Notes: generated by a model from the letters alone, not told the origin. A stretch of 64,000 bases of DNA from Mycolicibacterium rhodesiae (GCF_002086695.1 NZ_MVIH01000011.1:62001-126000); one strand, 5' to 3'. Positions 25,357 through 34,844 are shown, counted from the first letter of the stretch. A program made the numbers and translations.

Positions 25357-26397
25357 TCAGTCGGCCGACGAGCCGCCGCTGGAAGAACTGGAAGAGGAGC
25401 TCTTCGAGTCCCGGGCCGAGCCCGCCGTCGAGCGTGTCGTCCCCGTCGACGCCTTGCTCTCGCTGCGGCCCTTGGTCGGGGTCGCCGAGCCCGTGCCCGA
25501 GTCGCTGGAATCGGTCGACTTGCTCGTGATGGTCGGCCGCAGGCTGGCCGCCGTCGGTGTCGTGTCGGGTTTACGAGCGGAGCCGGCCTTGGTGTTCAGG
25601 CCGGACGGAGCCGGTGTCGCGGTATCGGTGGCCGGCTCGCTGGTGACCGGTTTGGCCTCGGTCCCTGCGCCGGCAGTCGCCGAGGCGACCAGCTTCTTGA
25701 GTGCGGTGGGCGGCGGGATGGCCGGCGCCCGGCGTCCGTACAGAACGTCCCTGATGCCGTCGAGAATGATCAGCCCTGGACCCCAGAACGCCCGGATTGC
25801 GGCCTTGACGGTGTCCAGCGCACCGGTGATGTCGCCGTTGAGCAGGTCGAGGGCGGCGGTCACGACGAATTGCGGAACGCGGATGATCACCGCCACCACG
25901 GCGTAGGCCGCTTCGACGACTTTTCCGCCGAGATATGAGGTGTCCAAGACCAGGCCGTTGAGCGCCTGCACCACGTCGGAACTGACGACTGACGTGACGA
26001 ATCCTGTGGTGGATGGGGCAGGAGTGGCGTTGGCCGACTCGACGAAGCCAGAACCTATAGGGTCGGGCCGATAAGCAGTTTGCTCGGGGAGGGCCGCGAC
26101 CATCGACGGCTCCGGATTGATCGCCGAGCTGACCTCGCGGCTGATGCGATCGGCGTCCGCGGCCAGGGCGGCCAGGATCTGTGCGAGCGCAGGACCGATA
26201 TCGGAACTCGGCAACTTCGGCGTCAGCGCGCTGAGCAGGGATTTATCGGACGGGCTGAGCAAATCGGGGCTGGTGGACAGCTGCGTCGTGGAGATCTGCA
26301 TGTCCCTGGATGGAGGCGCGAGGGGGTTGGCCACGACCACAGTCGCCGCCACGAGTGCCACTCCTGTAGTAAGGAATGGCCCCAACGCCCGTCGCAT
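25357..26397 (-). CDS. Exported hydrophobic protein with basic low-complexity tail (B)
   Basis: 346 residues. The signal peptide (about 1-28) ends around VVANPLAPP. Polar residues follow, then hydrophobic helices (about 145-205) with VVEAAYAVVAVIIRVPQF, and a Ser/Thr/Lys/Asp-rich tail (about 250-346) ending in a Ser run (SKSSSSSSSSGGSSAD). It lies 127 nt upstream of protein A on the same strand. The 222-bp region before it is AT-rich and carries repeated CCTGAGAAT elements. Function is unknown; no PE or PPE signature is present. Confidence 0.72.
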   Translation of the reverse strand: MRRALGPFLTTGVALVAATVVVANPLAPPSRDMQISTTQLSTSPDLLSPSDKSLLSALTPKLPSSDIGPALAQILAALAADADRISREVSSAINPEPSMVAALPEQTAYRPDPIGSGFVESANATPAPSTTGFVTSVVSSDVVQALNGLVLDTSYLGGKVVEAAYAVVAVIIRVPQFVVTAALDLLNGDITGALDTVKAAIRAFWGPGLIILDGIRDVLYGRRAPAIPPPTALKKLVASATAGAGTEAKPVTSEPATDTATPAPSGLNTKAGSARKPDTTPTAASLRPTITSKSTDSSDSGTGSATPTKGRSESKASTGTTRSTAGSARDSKSSSSSSSSGGSSAD

Positions 26398-26443
26398 GCC
26401 GTCTCCCTAATCCGTGTTTGCGGCACCGGCTAGGAGAACGATA

Positions 26444-26485
26444 CCTGAGAATAGGCTGATAAGGGTAAAGACGCCGCCTGAGAAT
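26444..26485. promoter_or_regulatory. CCTGAGAAT direct repeats upstream of exported protein B
   Basis: CCTGAGAAT occurs at 26444-26452 and 26477-26485, exactly 33 bp apart (about three helical turns), and CCTGAGGAAAT follows near 26576. The second copy runs into an AT-rich inverted repeat (GAATTTT and AAAATTC, about 26482-26503). The elements lie 47-190 bp before the minus-strand start at 26397. They could be operator sites or a leader hairpin. Confidence 0.35.
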
Positions 26486-26619
26486 TTTTTTTAGCGAAAA
26501 TTCCTGATGACCTGGGTGGGGGCCAGAAAATCGTTGCGGGCCAACCCAATTAGCACGGCCGGTACCTTAAGAGCGCCTGAGGAAATTTGCGTACGCACAG
26601 ACTGGCTAATTTTGGTGCG

Positions 26620-27675
26620 TCATACCGGCAGCGCGCCCGGTTTTTCGTACACCAGCCACCGCATCTCGATGGGGCGTTGATCGCGGGGAACGTCGAACAC
26701 GTCCTGTCCGCTGACCCACTCGGCGTACCAGCTCGTCGGCGGCCACGTGCCTGCAGGCAGATGGTCCTTCTCGTAGTCGTAGACCGACACGTCCGACACC
26801 AGTGCCAGCGACGACCCGGCCAGCGCCGCCGCCATCTGGGGTTGGGTGAAGATCGTGGTGTAGCACTGTTGGCCCAGTTGGAGCGCCCCGTCGTCGGGGG
26901 TGTAATCGCGGTGCGCGACGAATGCGTTGAACACCAGACGACCGCCCGGGGCCAGGCAGCGCGAGGCCAACTCGAAGATCCCGCGCAACTGATCCGTCGA
27001 CCGGAAGTCCGACACCACCTCCGACAGCAAAATCAGGCGGTAGTCGCGACGCAGATCCTCCAGCGTCGCGAAGATGTCGCGCTGCAACACGCGGACGGCC
27101 AGTGACTCGCTCTGCGCGGCGGCGCGGATGCTCTCGGCGAACGACGCCGTCATCTCCACCACGTCGACCTCATGGCTGCGCCTCGCCAGCGCCAATGCGT
27201 TGCGGCCGGTTCCGGCACCCAGGTCCAGGATCGGACACGAGCGGGGATCGCCCGCTTCGCTCGCCAGTGCCCACACCCGGGCGTCGGGCTCGGATCCGAA
27301 CAACGGCGGTTCGCGGGTGGCGATCCAGTTCTCGTACGCGCCCTCGACCGTCCACCAACGGCTTTTGACGTGATAGTTCAGCACCGTTCCCACCGGGGCC
27401 TCATACGAGATGACGATCTCCGAGCGCGGTGACGCGCCGAACGCCTCGGTCAGCTGCTCGTCCAGGATCGCGCGGAGTTCGTCGATCTGCTCGGCGCTGA
27501 ATTCGCTGCCCAGCGCCGCGAACAGGGTGGCGCACATCGTCACGTACGCCTCGAGCAAGCCGGGTACGGCGGGCAGGCTGATCTCGCCCGTGGCGACCGA
27601 ACGCCGCAGCAGCCGGCGCGTCATCGCGCTCCGAAGCGTTGGATCAGCGGTCGGGGACAGCGGCACGTTCTCCAC
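26620..27675 (-). CDS. Class I SAM-dependent methyltransferase
   Basis: 351 residues from GTG 27675. Motif I is ILDLGAGTGRNALALA (about 165-180), followed by VDVVEMTASFAESI and LLSEVVSDF, a Rossmann methyltransferase order; LAPGGRLVFNAFVAH is the post-motif strand. The N-terminal 150 residues are a helical domain (VPGLLEAYVTMCATLFAAL) that may bind substrate. Acceptor unknown. It lies 32 nt downstream of the ClC transporter gene on the same strand. A much longer open frame that crosses into neighbouring genes is an artefact. Confidence 0.82.
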   Translation of the reverse strand: MENVPLSPTADPTLRSAMTRRLLRRSVATGEISLPAVPGLLEAYVTMCATLFAALGSEFSAEQIDELRAILDEQLTEAFGASPRSEIVISYEAPVGTVLNYHVKSRWWTVEGAYENWIATREPPLFGSEPDARVWALASEAGDPRSCPILDLGAGTGRNALALARRSHEVDVVEMTASFAESIRAAAQSESLAVRVLQRDIFATLEDLRRDYRLILLSEVVSDFRSTDQLRGIFELASRCLAPGGRLVFNAFVAHRDYTPDDGALQLGQQCYTTIFTQPQMAAALAGSSLALVSDVSVYDYEKDHLPAGTWPPTSWYAEWVSGQDVFDVPRDQRPIEMRWLVYEKPGALPV

Positions 27676-27707
27676 CTGAGTCCTTCTACCCGATCCGGCG
27701 GCACTTG

Positions 27708-28958
27708 TCAGTGATCGGTTTGCTCGTTCACCTGAATTTCGCGGCGCCGCTCGAGCAGACGGTCGAGCACACTGGCGGCGCCCGCGGCGGCGGCGAAGAC
27801 GATCAGCAGCCACCACGGGGGATGGGCCAGCTCCCACACGAACAACGCGGCCCAGGTGGGAGCGCCCTGAGTGACGGCCAGTACGCCCGCGGCACAGGCC
27901 AGGGACACCGCCGGGATGCTGACCGTCACCGGTGTCCAGGTATTGATCGCCAGCGCCACCAGCGAGCCGGTCGCCGCGCCGGTGGCCAGTGCCGGAGTCA
28001 GCATGCCGCCGACCGCACCCGCGCGCAGGAACAGCGCGGTCACCAAAGGTTTGAGCAGGAGTAGGGCACCGGCCGAGGCCAGTGTCAGCCCGGAGCCGAC
28101 GCTCACGGTCAGCACGCTCCTGCCGTTGCCCGGCAGTTCGGGCCACCAGTGCGACAGCACACCGACGAGCAGGCCGGCGGCGGCGATGGCGGGGATCAGC
28201 AACCACGAGTCGCCGACCCGGTGAGCCTTGGCGTACTGCATCAGCCGGTTGAACCCCCGACCGACCGCGAGCGCCAGCGGGGCGATCAGTACGGCGAATC
28301 CGGTCAGCAGGTAGGACAGCTCGGGATTGGGCCAGTGCAACGGCACCTCCAGATGGGTGACCGGCGCGGCCACCGCCACCGCGATGCTGGAGGTGATCAT
28401 CGCCGTCCCGACGGTGCGCAGGCTCCAGCTGCGCAGCACGATCTGGATGGCGAACAGGGCACCGCCCATCGGCACGCTGTACACCGCCGCCAAGCCTGCA
28501 CCGGCCGCGCAGCCGAGCAGGACCCTGCGATCGCCCGCGGTCAGTGCCCACCTCGAGGTGCCCAGATCGCCGAGTACGGCGGCGAACTGGCGCGGCGCGC
28601 CCTCCCTGCCGAGCGACGCGCCGGCGCCCACCAACAGCACCTGCAGGCAGGCGTCGAGCGACAACGCGAGCCGAGGCAAGGGTCGGGGAGACGCGATGGC
28701 GTCCGACAATGACGGCACCCGGGTGCGTCGCCGCAGCAGCCACCAGCCGAGGCCGGCGAGCGCACCGCCGATCGTCGGGCCGACCGCTCGGCGCACCGGG
28801 CTCGAGCCCGTCACCCCGTCGAGCAGGGTCCCGAAGCTGTAGTGGAACGTGAGGTGCTCGACTGCGTGCAGCAGCAGGGTGGTCGCGGCGCCGGCGAGCC
28901 CGGCCAGCAGCCCGATCGCGACGACCGCACAGCCGAACTCCAGGGGGCGCCGGGTCAC
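27708..28958 (-). CDS. ClC-family chloride transporter/channel
   Basis: 416 residues from GTG 28958. ClC selectivity motifs are visible: GAGASLGREGAPRQF (the Glu of GREG is the gating glutamate), GCAAGAGLAAVYSVPMGGALFAIQ, and GAVGGMLTPALATGA. Length fits a minimal ClC without CBS domains. It would move chloride or another halide, possibly in exchange for protons; which mode cannot be told from sequence. It is divergent from mshB, whose predicted promoter lies in the 40-bp gap. Confidence 0.88.
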   Translation of the reverse strand: MTRRPLEFGCAVVAIGLLAGLAGAATTLLLHAVEHLTFHYSFGTLLDGVTGSSPVRRAVGPTIGGALAGLGWWLLRRRTRVPSLSDAIASPRPLPRLALSLDACLQVLLVGAGASLGREGAPRQFAAVLGDLGTSRWALTAGDRRVLLGCAAGAGLAAVYSVPMGGALFAIQIVLRSWSLRTVGTAMITSSIAVAVAAPVTHLEVPLHWPNPELSYLLTGFAVLIAPLALAVGRGFNRLMQYAKAHRVGDSWLLIPAIAAAGLLVGVLSHWWPELPGNGRSVLTVSVGSGLTLASAGALLLLKPLVTALFLRAGAVGGMLTPALATGAATGSLVALAINTWTPVTVSIPAVSLACAAGVLAVTQGAPTWAALFVWELAHPPWWLLIVFAAAAGAASVLDRLLERRREIQVNEQTDH

Positions 28959-28985
28959 GCGCCGAATCTATGCCACCTGCGGCGG

Positions 28986-28991
28986 TAGGGT
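28986..28991 (+). promoter_or_regulatory. -10 box, leaderless promoter of mshB
   Basis: TAGGGT, then 7 nt, then GTG 28999. It favours this start over in-frame codons inside the divergent ClC gene. Confidence 0.5.
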
Positions 28992-28998
28992 GGCCGAC

Positions 28999-29865
28999 GT
29001 GGCTGAGCAGGAGACCCCGCGGTTGTTGTTCGTGCACGCCCATCCCGACGACGAGACGATGAACAACGCGGTCACCATTGCGCGCTACGTGCAACGCGGC
29101 GCCGAGGTCACCGTCGTCACCTGCACCCTCGGTGAAGAGGGCGAGATCATCGACGACCGCTGGCTGCGCCTCGCCGTCGACGAAGCGGATCAGTTGGGTG
29201 GCTACCGAATCGGCGAACTGACGACGGCCCTTGCGGCGCTGGGCCTGTCCGGTCCGCGCTTCCTCGGCGGCGCGGGCAGGTGGCGCGACTCGGGCATGCC
29301 CGGCACGCCGGCGCGCAAGCACACCAAGTTCGTCGACGCCGACGTCGACGAAGCCGTCGGTCTGCTGGCCGACGTCATCGACGAACTGCGCCCGCACGTC
29401 GTCGCCACCTACGACCCGGGCGGCGGCTACGGCCATCCCGACCATGTGCAGACCCACAAGATCACCACCGCCGCGGTCGCGGCCGCGACGTGGACTGTGC
29501 CGAAGTTCTACTGGGGTGTCATCTGCGCCAGCGCTTTTCGCGACGGCGTCAACGCGCTGCGGCCAGACGACGTGCTGGCCGACTGGATCATGCCGCCCGC
29601 GGATGTCGAGTTCGGTTTCCCCGACGACAAGATCACCACGATCGTCGAGGCGCCCGAGCATGTCGAAGCCAAGGTCGACGCGATCGCCGCGCACGCCACG
29701 CAGATGCTGGTCGGTCCGACCAGGCGCGCGTTCACGCTGTCCAACAAGCTCGTGCTGCCCGTATTGGCCGCCGAACACTACGTGCTCGTCGAGGGCACAG
29801 CGGGCCCGACCAACGAGCGCGGTTGGGAGACCGACCTTCTCGGCGGACTCGGCTTCGGCCAGTAG
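28999..29865 (+). CDS. mshB: MshB, GlcNAc-Ins deacetylase of mycothiol synthesis
   Basis: 288 residues. The zinc-binding AHPDDE motif is at H15-P-D-D18-E and the third ligand is in GGYGHPDHVQTH. MshB removes the acetyl group from GlcNAc-inositol, the second dedicated mycothiol step. Long segments such as TCTLGEEGE and DQLGGYRIGELT match M. tuberculosis Rv1170. A loop of about 12 residues before WTVPKFYW in the M. tuberculosis protein is absent here, which explains the shorter length. One base separates its TAG from the proposed TTG start of the next gene. Confidence 0.93.
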   Translation: MAEQETPRLLFVHAHPDDETMNNAVTIARYVQRGAEVTVVTCTLGEEGEIIDDRWLRLAVDEADQLGGYRIGELTTALAALGLSGPRFLGGAGRWRDSGMPGTPARKHTKFVDADVDEAVGLLADVIDELRPHVVATYDPGGGYGHPDHVQTHKITTAAVAAATWTVPKFYWGVICASAFRDGVNALRPDDVLADWIMPPADVEFGFPDDKITTIVEAPEHVEAKVDAIAAHATQMLVGPTRRAFTLSNKLVLPVLAAEHYVLVEGTAGPTNERGWETDLLGGLGFGQ

Positions 29866-29866
29866 G

Positions 29867-30304
29867 TTGAACCGACCTCGATCGCGACCGGCAGGACCGG
29901 CCCGCACCACACCTTCCGTCGCCGACGATCCGGGCACGACCGATCCGGCCGTCCGCACGGTGGTGCTCGCCCTGCTGGCCGTCGACGGTGTCCTTTCGGC
30001 TGTCGGCGGCGCACTGTTCCTGCCGCTCTATCTGGGCGGCGTGCCGCTGCCGATCAGCGCGCTGGTCAGCGGTCTGGTGAACCTGGCCCTGGTGTGGGCG
30101 GCCGGGTACTGGACGGACTCCGACCGGCTTGCCGCGCTGCCGCTGATGACGTGGCTGGTCACTGTCGCCGCGCTGACCCTGGGCGGGCCAGGTGGCGACA
30201 TCGTGTTCGGCGGCCCTGGAGTGATGGCCTACTCGGTGCTGATCTTCCTGGCGCTGGGCGCTACGCCGCCCGCGGTGTTCCTGTGGCGGCGCACCCGCAA
30301 TTAG
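29867..30304 (+). CDS. Small membrane protein (Rv1171-like)
   Basis: 145 residues if the TTG at 29867 is the start; no ATG or GTG lies between the mshB stop and the first helix. An Arg/Pro-rich N-terminus (about 1-30) is followed by four membrane helices (about 33-54, 60-78, 84-103, 114-133). Size and position after mshB match Rv1171 (146 residues). Function is unknown. Its stop overlaps the stop region of the convergent exported-protein gene by 4 nt. Confidence 0.7.
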   Translation: MNRPRSRPAGPARTTPSVADDPGTTDPAVRTVVLALLAVDGVLSAVGGALFLPLYLGGVPLPISALVSGLVNLALVWAAGYWTDSDRLAALPLMTWLVTVAALTLGGPGGDIVFGGPGVMAYSVLIFLALGATPPAVFLWRRTRN

Positions 30305-31248
30305 CTGCTGCCCTTCGCGGCTTTGCTTCGCGCCGAACCGCCCGTCGACTTCTTGGCGCCGGAATTGGTGCCCGACTTGGTCGAGCCACCCTTGGCCGAG
30401 CCCGCGCTGATGCCGGCCTTGGCGGACTTGTTGGTGGTGGCGGCCTTCGGGGCGGGGGTGTCCTGCGATGCGGTGGTGTCGGTGACCGCTTGGGCGGTGA
30501 CCGTGGTGTCGTCGGCTGGGTCGGCCTTCTGGGATGCCGCCTGCGGACGGGCGGAATGGGCGAGGCCGGACTTGGCGGTCGTCGTTTCGGTCTTCTGCTC
30601 GACGGCGGCGCCTGCGCTCGCGGCCGCGGCGGGCGTCTTCAGCGCGGCGAACGGCAGCGGCGGCAACGGCGGGAGGGGGAACGGGAACCACTGCAGGCTC
30701 CAGAAGTACGCGACCTCCTGGGTGCCGACCACGCCGAGGCTGTTCAGGGTGGTCTGGGCGATCGCGGTCAGCCCGTTGCGCCAGACGGTCGGGTTCCAGA
30801 AGTCGTTGACCACCGGGTCCAGGAAGTCGTAGACGAAGCTGTTGGCCACCGGGACGGTGAAGTTGGGGTACCAGATGTAGATCTGGTCGCTGATCAGATA
30901 ACCGAACGGGATCCATCCGAGTAAATACGGGCCCAGGTCCAGGGCGAAATAATTGCCCCAGTAGAGGACCCACTGATAGGCCGCATCGATGGCGTCCGAG
31001 ACGTTGTTGTTCGCCTGCGCAGTCTTGGCTGCTGCGGGCTGGCCGGGGGACGGGGCGACGTGGGGCGCGCCGATGGTGGCTGCGGCGGTATTGACCTGGT
31101 TGACCAGCGGCTCGACCGCGGCTGACAGGCGGACGGAGTCCAGCGACATCGCGGTCGGCGCCGAGGGCTGCACGGGAGTCAGGGCCACGGCGCCGACGAC
31201 TGCCGCGGCTATCCCAGCGGTCAGATATGAACGGACGGACACGGTCAT
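30301..31248 (-). CDS. Exported hydrophobic protein with basic low-complexity tail (C)
   Basis: 315 residues. The signal peptide (VRSYLTAGIAAAVVGAVAL, about 5-24) precedes an aromatic-rich domain (about 85-200) with PYLLGWIPFGYLISDQIYIW. The tail (about 215-315) is low complexity, Ala/Ser/Thr/Lys rich, ending KKSTGGSARSKAAKGSS. Its layout is that of proteins A and B (24285-26397). It occupies the Rv1172c (PE12) position between Rv1171 and fbiC. It is divergent from fbiC. Function is unknown; envelope association is inferred. Confidence 0.72.
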   Translation of the reverse strand: MTVSVRSYLTAGIAAAVVGAVALTPVQPSAPTAMSLDSVRLSAAVEPLVNQVNTAAATIGAPHVAPSPGQPAAAKTAQANNNVSDAIDAAYQWVLYWGNYFALDLGPYLLGWIPFGYLISDQIYIWYPNFTVPVANSFVYDFLDPVVNDFWNPTVWRNGLTAIAQTTLNSLGVVGTQEVAYFWSLQWFPFPLPPLPPLPFAALKTPAAAASAGAAVEQKTETTTAKSGLAHSARPQAASQKADPADDTTVTAQAVTDTTASQDTPAPKAATTNKSAKAGISAGSAKGGSTKSGTNSGAKKSTGGSARSKAAKGSS

Positions 31249-31466
31249 GGCGAACCCCCTGCTTCAGGCACAGCTAATACTGACAATTTACGTTGCGTGC
31301 GCGTAAGTGTTACAGATTTCGCGGCCGTGTCCCGGTCACTGAGCGGGGCCGACGGGCACGGCCGCGCGGCCAGGCGCGAGGACTACTGTGTGCAGCATGT
31401 CGGTCGCCGGAGTTTCAGATTGTGGGACGTGCGGATGATTTCTCTGCTGTCGACGGTTACCGGGGA

Positions 31467-34046
31467 GTGGCCCTGAACTCGCAGCCAAGTAGCCCGTTGC
31501 CCACACCGGTGGTTCCGCAGCGGACTGATGCTCCGTCGCCCGCTGCGCTGAGGCGCGTCCTGCGTCGCGCCCGGGACGGTGTCGCCCTCAACGTCGACGA
31601 GGCGGCGATCGCCATGACCGCCCGCGGCGACGACCTTGCCGACTTGTGTGCCAGCGCGGCCCGGGTTCGGGACGCCGGCCTGGACTCCGCAGGCCGCCGC
31701 GGCCCCAGCGGGCGCCTGCCGGTCACCTATTCGCGCAAGGTGTTCATCCCGGTCACCCATCTGTGCCGCGACACCTGTCACTACTGCACGTTCGTGACGG
31801 TGCCGGGCAAGCTGCGTGCCGAGGGCAAGGGCATGTTCATGGAGCCCGACGAGATCCTCGACGTGGCACGTCGAGGCGCGGAATTGGGTTGCAAAGAAGC
31901 CCTTTTCACCCTCGGTGACCGTCCTGAAGCGCGTTGGGACGAGGCCAAGCAGTGGCTGGACGAGCGCGGCTACGACTCCACCCTGGACTACGTGCGTGCC
32001 ATGGCGATCCGAGTGCTCGAAGAGACCGGCCTGCTGCCGCACCTGAACCCCGGGGTGATGAGCTGGACCGAGCTGTCGCGCCTCAAGCCGGTCGCGCCGT
32101 CGATGGGCATGATGCTCGAGACCACGTCGCGGCGGCTGTTCGAGACCAAGGGCCTGGCGCATTACGGCAGCCCGGACAAAGATCCCGCGGTGCGGCTGCG
32201 CACGCTCGATGATGCCGGCAGGCTTTCAGTTCCCTTCACCACGGGTCTGCTCGTCGGCATCGGTGAGACGCTGACCGAGCGCGCCGAGACGATGCACGCA
32301 ATCCGGCGCTCGCACAAGGCGTTTGGGCACGTTCAGGAAGTGATCGTGCAGAACTTCCGGGCCAAGGACCACACCGCGATGGCGTCGGTACCCGACGCGG
32401 GCATCGATGACTTCCTGGCCACCATCGCCGTCAGCCGCCTGGTGCTCGGCCCGAAGATGCGCATTCAGGCGCCGCCGAACCTGGTGTCGCGGGAGGAATG
32501 CCTGGCGCTGGTCGGGGCCGGTGTCGACGACTGGGGTGGGGTGTCGCCGCTGACGCCGGACCACGTCAACCCGGAGCGGCCGTGGCCCGCCCTGGACGAG
32601 CTGGCCGATGTGACCGCCGCGGCGGGTTACGAACTGGTGGAACGCCTTACCGCGCAGCCGTCGTACGTGCAGGCGGGTGCGGCGTGGATCGATCCCCGGG
32701 TGCGTGGACATGTGGATGCGCTGGCCGATCCGGACACCGGATGGGCGCTGGACACCAAGCCGGTGGGCAGGCCCTGGCAGGAACCCGACGAGGCGTCGGA
32801 GTCTTTGGGCCGCACCGATCTTCATTCGGCCATCGACACCGAGGGCCGGCTGACCGAGACCCGCAGCGATCTCGGCAGCGCGTTCGGTGACTGGGAATCC
32901 ATCCGGGAGAAGGTCTCCGAGTTGGCGGCCCGCGCTCCCGAGCGCATCGACACCGATGTGCTGGCTGCCCTGCGGTCGGCCGAGCGCAACCCGGGCGGCT
33001 GCAGCGACGACGAATACCTGGCCCTGGCCACCGCCGACGGCCCGGCGATGGATGCGGTTGCCGCCCTAGCTGATTCGCTGCGCCGCGAGGCGGTCGGTGA
33101 TGACGTGACGTTCGTGGTGAATCGGAACATCAACTTCACCAACATCTGCTACACCGGCTGCCGGTTCTGCGCGTTCGCCCAGCGCAAGGGCGACGCCGAC
33201 GCGTACTCGCTGTCCACCTCCGAGGTCGCCGACCGTGCCTGGGAAGCGCACGTCGCCGGAGCCACCGAGGTCTGCATGCAGGGCGGGATCGACCCCGAAC
33301 TTCCGGTCACCGGCTACGCCGATCTGGTGCGGGCGGTCAAGGCGCGGGTGCCGTCGATGCACGTGCATGCGTTCTCGCCGATGGAGATCGCCAACGGGGT
33401 GACCCGCAGCGGCCTATCGGTGCGGGAATGGCTGACCTCGCTGCGGGAGGCCGGGCTCGGTTCCATTCCCGGTACCGCTGCGGAGATCCTCGACGACGAG
33501 GTGCGCTGGGTGTTGACCAAAGGCAAGCTGCCCACCTCGGAGTGGATCGACGTGATCACCACCGCGCACGAGGTGGGCCTGCGGTCGAGTTCGACGATGA
33601 TGTACGGGCACGTCGACACCCCCAAGCACTGGGTGGGACACCTCAACGTGCTGCGGGGAATCCAGGACCGCACCGGTGGGTTCACCGAGTTCGTGCCGCT
33701 GCCGTTCGTACACCAGTCGTCGCCGCTGTACCTCGCAGGCGGCGCTCGTCCCGGCCCGACGCACCGGGACAACCGGGCCGTGCACGCCCTGGCGCGAATC
33801 ATGCTGCACGGCAGGATTTCTCACATCCAGACGTCGTGGGTGAAGCTGGGGGTCGAGCGCACGCAGGTGATGCTGCAGGGCGGCGCAAATGACCTGGGCG
33901 GCACCCTGATGGAGGAGACCATCTCGCGGATGGCCGGCTCGGAGAACGGCTCGGCGAAGTCCGCGGAGGAGTTGATGGCCATCGCCGCCGGTATCGGCCG
34001 CCCGGCTCGTCAGCGCACCACCACCTACACCGACCTGGCGGCCTGA
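31467..34046 (+). CDS. fbiC: FbiC, FO synthase of coenzyme F420
   Basis: 859 residues from GTG 31467. It is a fusion of two radical-SAM enzymes: the CofG-like half has CRDTCHYC (CxxxCxxC) near residue 98 and the CofH-like half has CYTGCRFC near residue 560. It joins a tyrosine-derived fragment to 5-amino-6-ribitylaminouracil to form FO, the chromophore of F420. Length is close to M. tuberculosis FbiC (856). The open frame extends upstream to 31293, but RRVLRRARDGVALNVDEAA falls near residue 30, as in the homologue, from the GTG start. It is divergent from exported protein C. Confidence 0.95.
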   Translation: MALNSQPSSPLPTPVVPQRTDAPSPAALRRVLRRARDGVALNVDEAAIAMTARGDDLADLCASAARVRDAGLDSAGRRGPSGRLPVTYSRKVFIPVTHLCRDTCHYCTFVTVPGKLRAEGKGMFMEPDEILDVARRGAELGCKEALFTLGDRPEARWDEAKQWLDERGYDSTLDYVRAMAIRVLEETGLLPHLNPGVMSWTELSRLKPVAPSMGMMLETTSRRLFETKGLAHYGSPDKDPAVRLRTLDDAGRLSVPFTTGLLVGIGETLTERAETMHAIRRSHKAFGHVQEVIVQNFRAKDHTAMASVPDAGIDDFLATIAVSRLVLGPKMRIQAPPNLVSREECLALVGAGVDDWGGVSPLTPDHVNPERPWPALDELADVTAAAGYELVERLTAQPSYVQAGAAWIDPRVRGHVDALADPDTGWALDTKPVGRPWQEPDEASESLGRTDLHSAIDTEGRLTETRSDLGSAFGDWESIREKVSELAARAPERIDTDVLAALRSAERNPGGCSDDEYLALATADGPAMDAVAALADSLRREAVGDDVTFVVNRNINFTNICYTGCRFCAFAQRKGDADAYSLSTSEVADRAWEAHVAGATEVCMQGGIDPELPVTGYADLVRAVKARVPSMHVHAFSPMEIANGVTRSGLSVREWLTSLREAGLGSIPGTAAEILDDEVRWVLTKGKLPTSEWIDVITTAHEVGLRSSSTMMYGHVDTPKHWVGHLNVLRGIQDRTGGFTEFVPLPFVHQSSPLYLAGGARPGPTHRDNRAVHALARIMLHGRISHIQTSWVKLGVERTQVMLQGGANDLGGTLMEETISRMAGSENGSAKSAEELMAIAAGIGRPARQRTTTYTDLAA

Positions 34047-34049
34047 GGC

Positions 34050-34844
34050 TCACGCCTCCAGGTTCTGCGCTTTCAGCCAGGTGAGCGCGACGTCGGCGAC
34101 TTCCGGCCAGTCTCGGTCGATGGTGAGCGAATGTCCCTTGCCGGTGAATTCGTGGAATTCGGTGACCGCCGACGATTTCGCGTACCGCTTGTAGGCGCCT
34201 CGTGCGGTGACCAGGGGCACGGTGTGGTCCTCGGTTCCCCCGGTGATCAGTAGCGGCCCGCGTGCGGTGTTCGCGGTGTCCGCGGTGGCGGCCGACTTCG
34301 GCACAAAGTTGGCCGTCCCCACTTCAAAGAGTGGCTTGCACGGCGACGGGATCGCCCATTGTTCCCACAGCGCATCGGATTCCGTCTCGTTCAGCGCATT
34401 GCCGAAACCGTAGCGCCATTGTCCGCGAGTCAGCCCTTTGGCGCGGCCATGGTTGAGTGGGTTACCCAGCACCGGGAACGCCGAGCGCAACTGCGTCAGC
34501 GGCAGTGCCCGGATGCCTTTGATCGGAGCGGGATCGATGGCGACCGCGGCGGCCAGCTTGTTCTGGCCGAGTAGCAGCTGGGCGATCAGGCCACCGAACG
34601 AGTGCCCGACCGCGATGGGCGGGGTATCGAACTGCTCGACGATCGCCCCGAAGTGATCGGTGATCTGACGCAAACCGAAACCGGCTTGCGCGTTCGGGTT
34701 TTCGCGGGTGGCGGCTACTGTCTCCGCTTCACCGGGCCAGCGCGGCGCGATCGCGTGGTAGCCCTCGGCGGCGAAGCGGTCGATCCAGGGCTGCCACGAA
34801 GTGTGGAATACCCAGAGGCCGTGGATGAAGACGACATCAGTCAT
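34050..34844 (-). CDS. Alpha/beta hydrolase (serine type)
   Basis: 264 residues from ATG 34844 (GTG 34850 also possible). The oxyanion segment is FIHGLW, the nucleophile elbow is GHSFGG (about residue 94), the acid is in GTEDHTVP, and the His is in GKGHSLTID. The triad is complete, so an esterase or lipase-like activity is expected; the substrate is unknown. It lies 3 nt from the fbiC stop, convergent, and 54 nt downstream of the TetR gene on the same strand, so it may belong to the TetR transcript. Confidence 0.82.
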   Translation of the reverse strand: MTDVVFIHGLWVFHTSWQPWIDRFAAEGYHAIAPRWPGEAETVAATRENPNAQAGFGLRQITDHFGAIVEQFDTPPIAVGHSFGGLIAQLLLGQNKLAAAVAIDPAPIKGIRALPLTQLRSAFPVLGNPLNHGRAKGLTRGQWRYGFGNALNETESDALWEQWAIPSPCKPLFEVGTANFVPKSAATADTANTARGPLLITGGTEDHTVPLVTARGAYKRYAKSSAVTEFHEFTGKGHSLTIDRDWPEVADVALTWLKAQNLEA

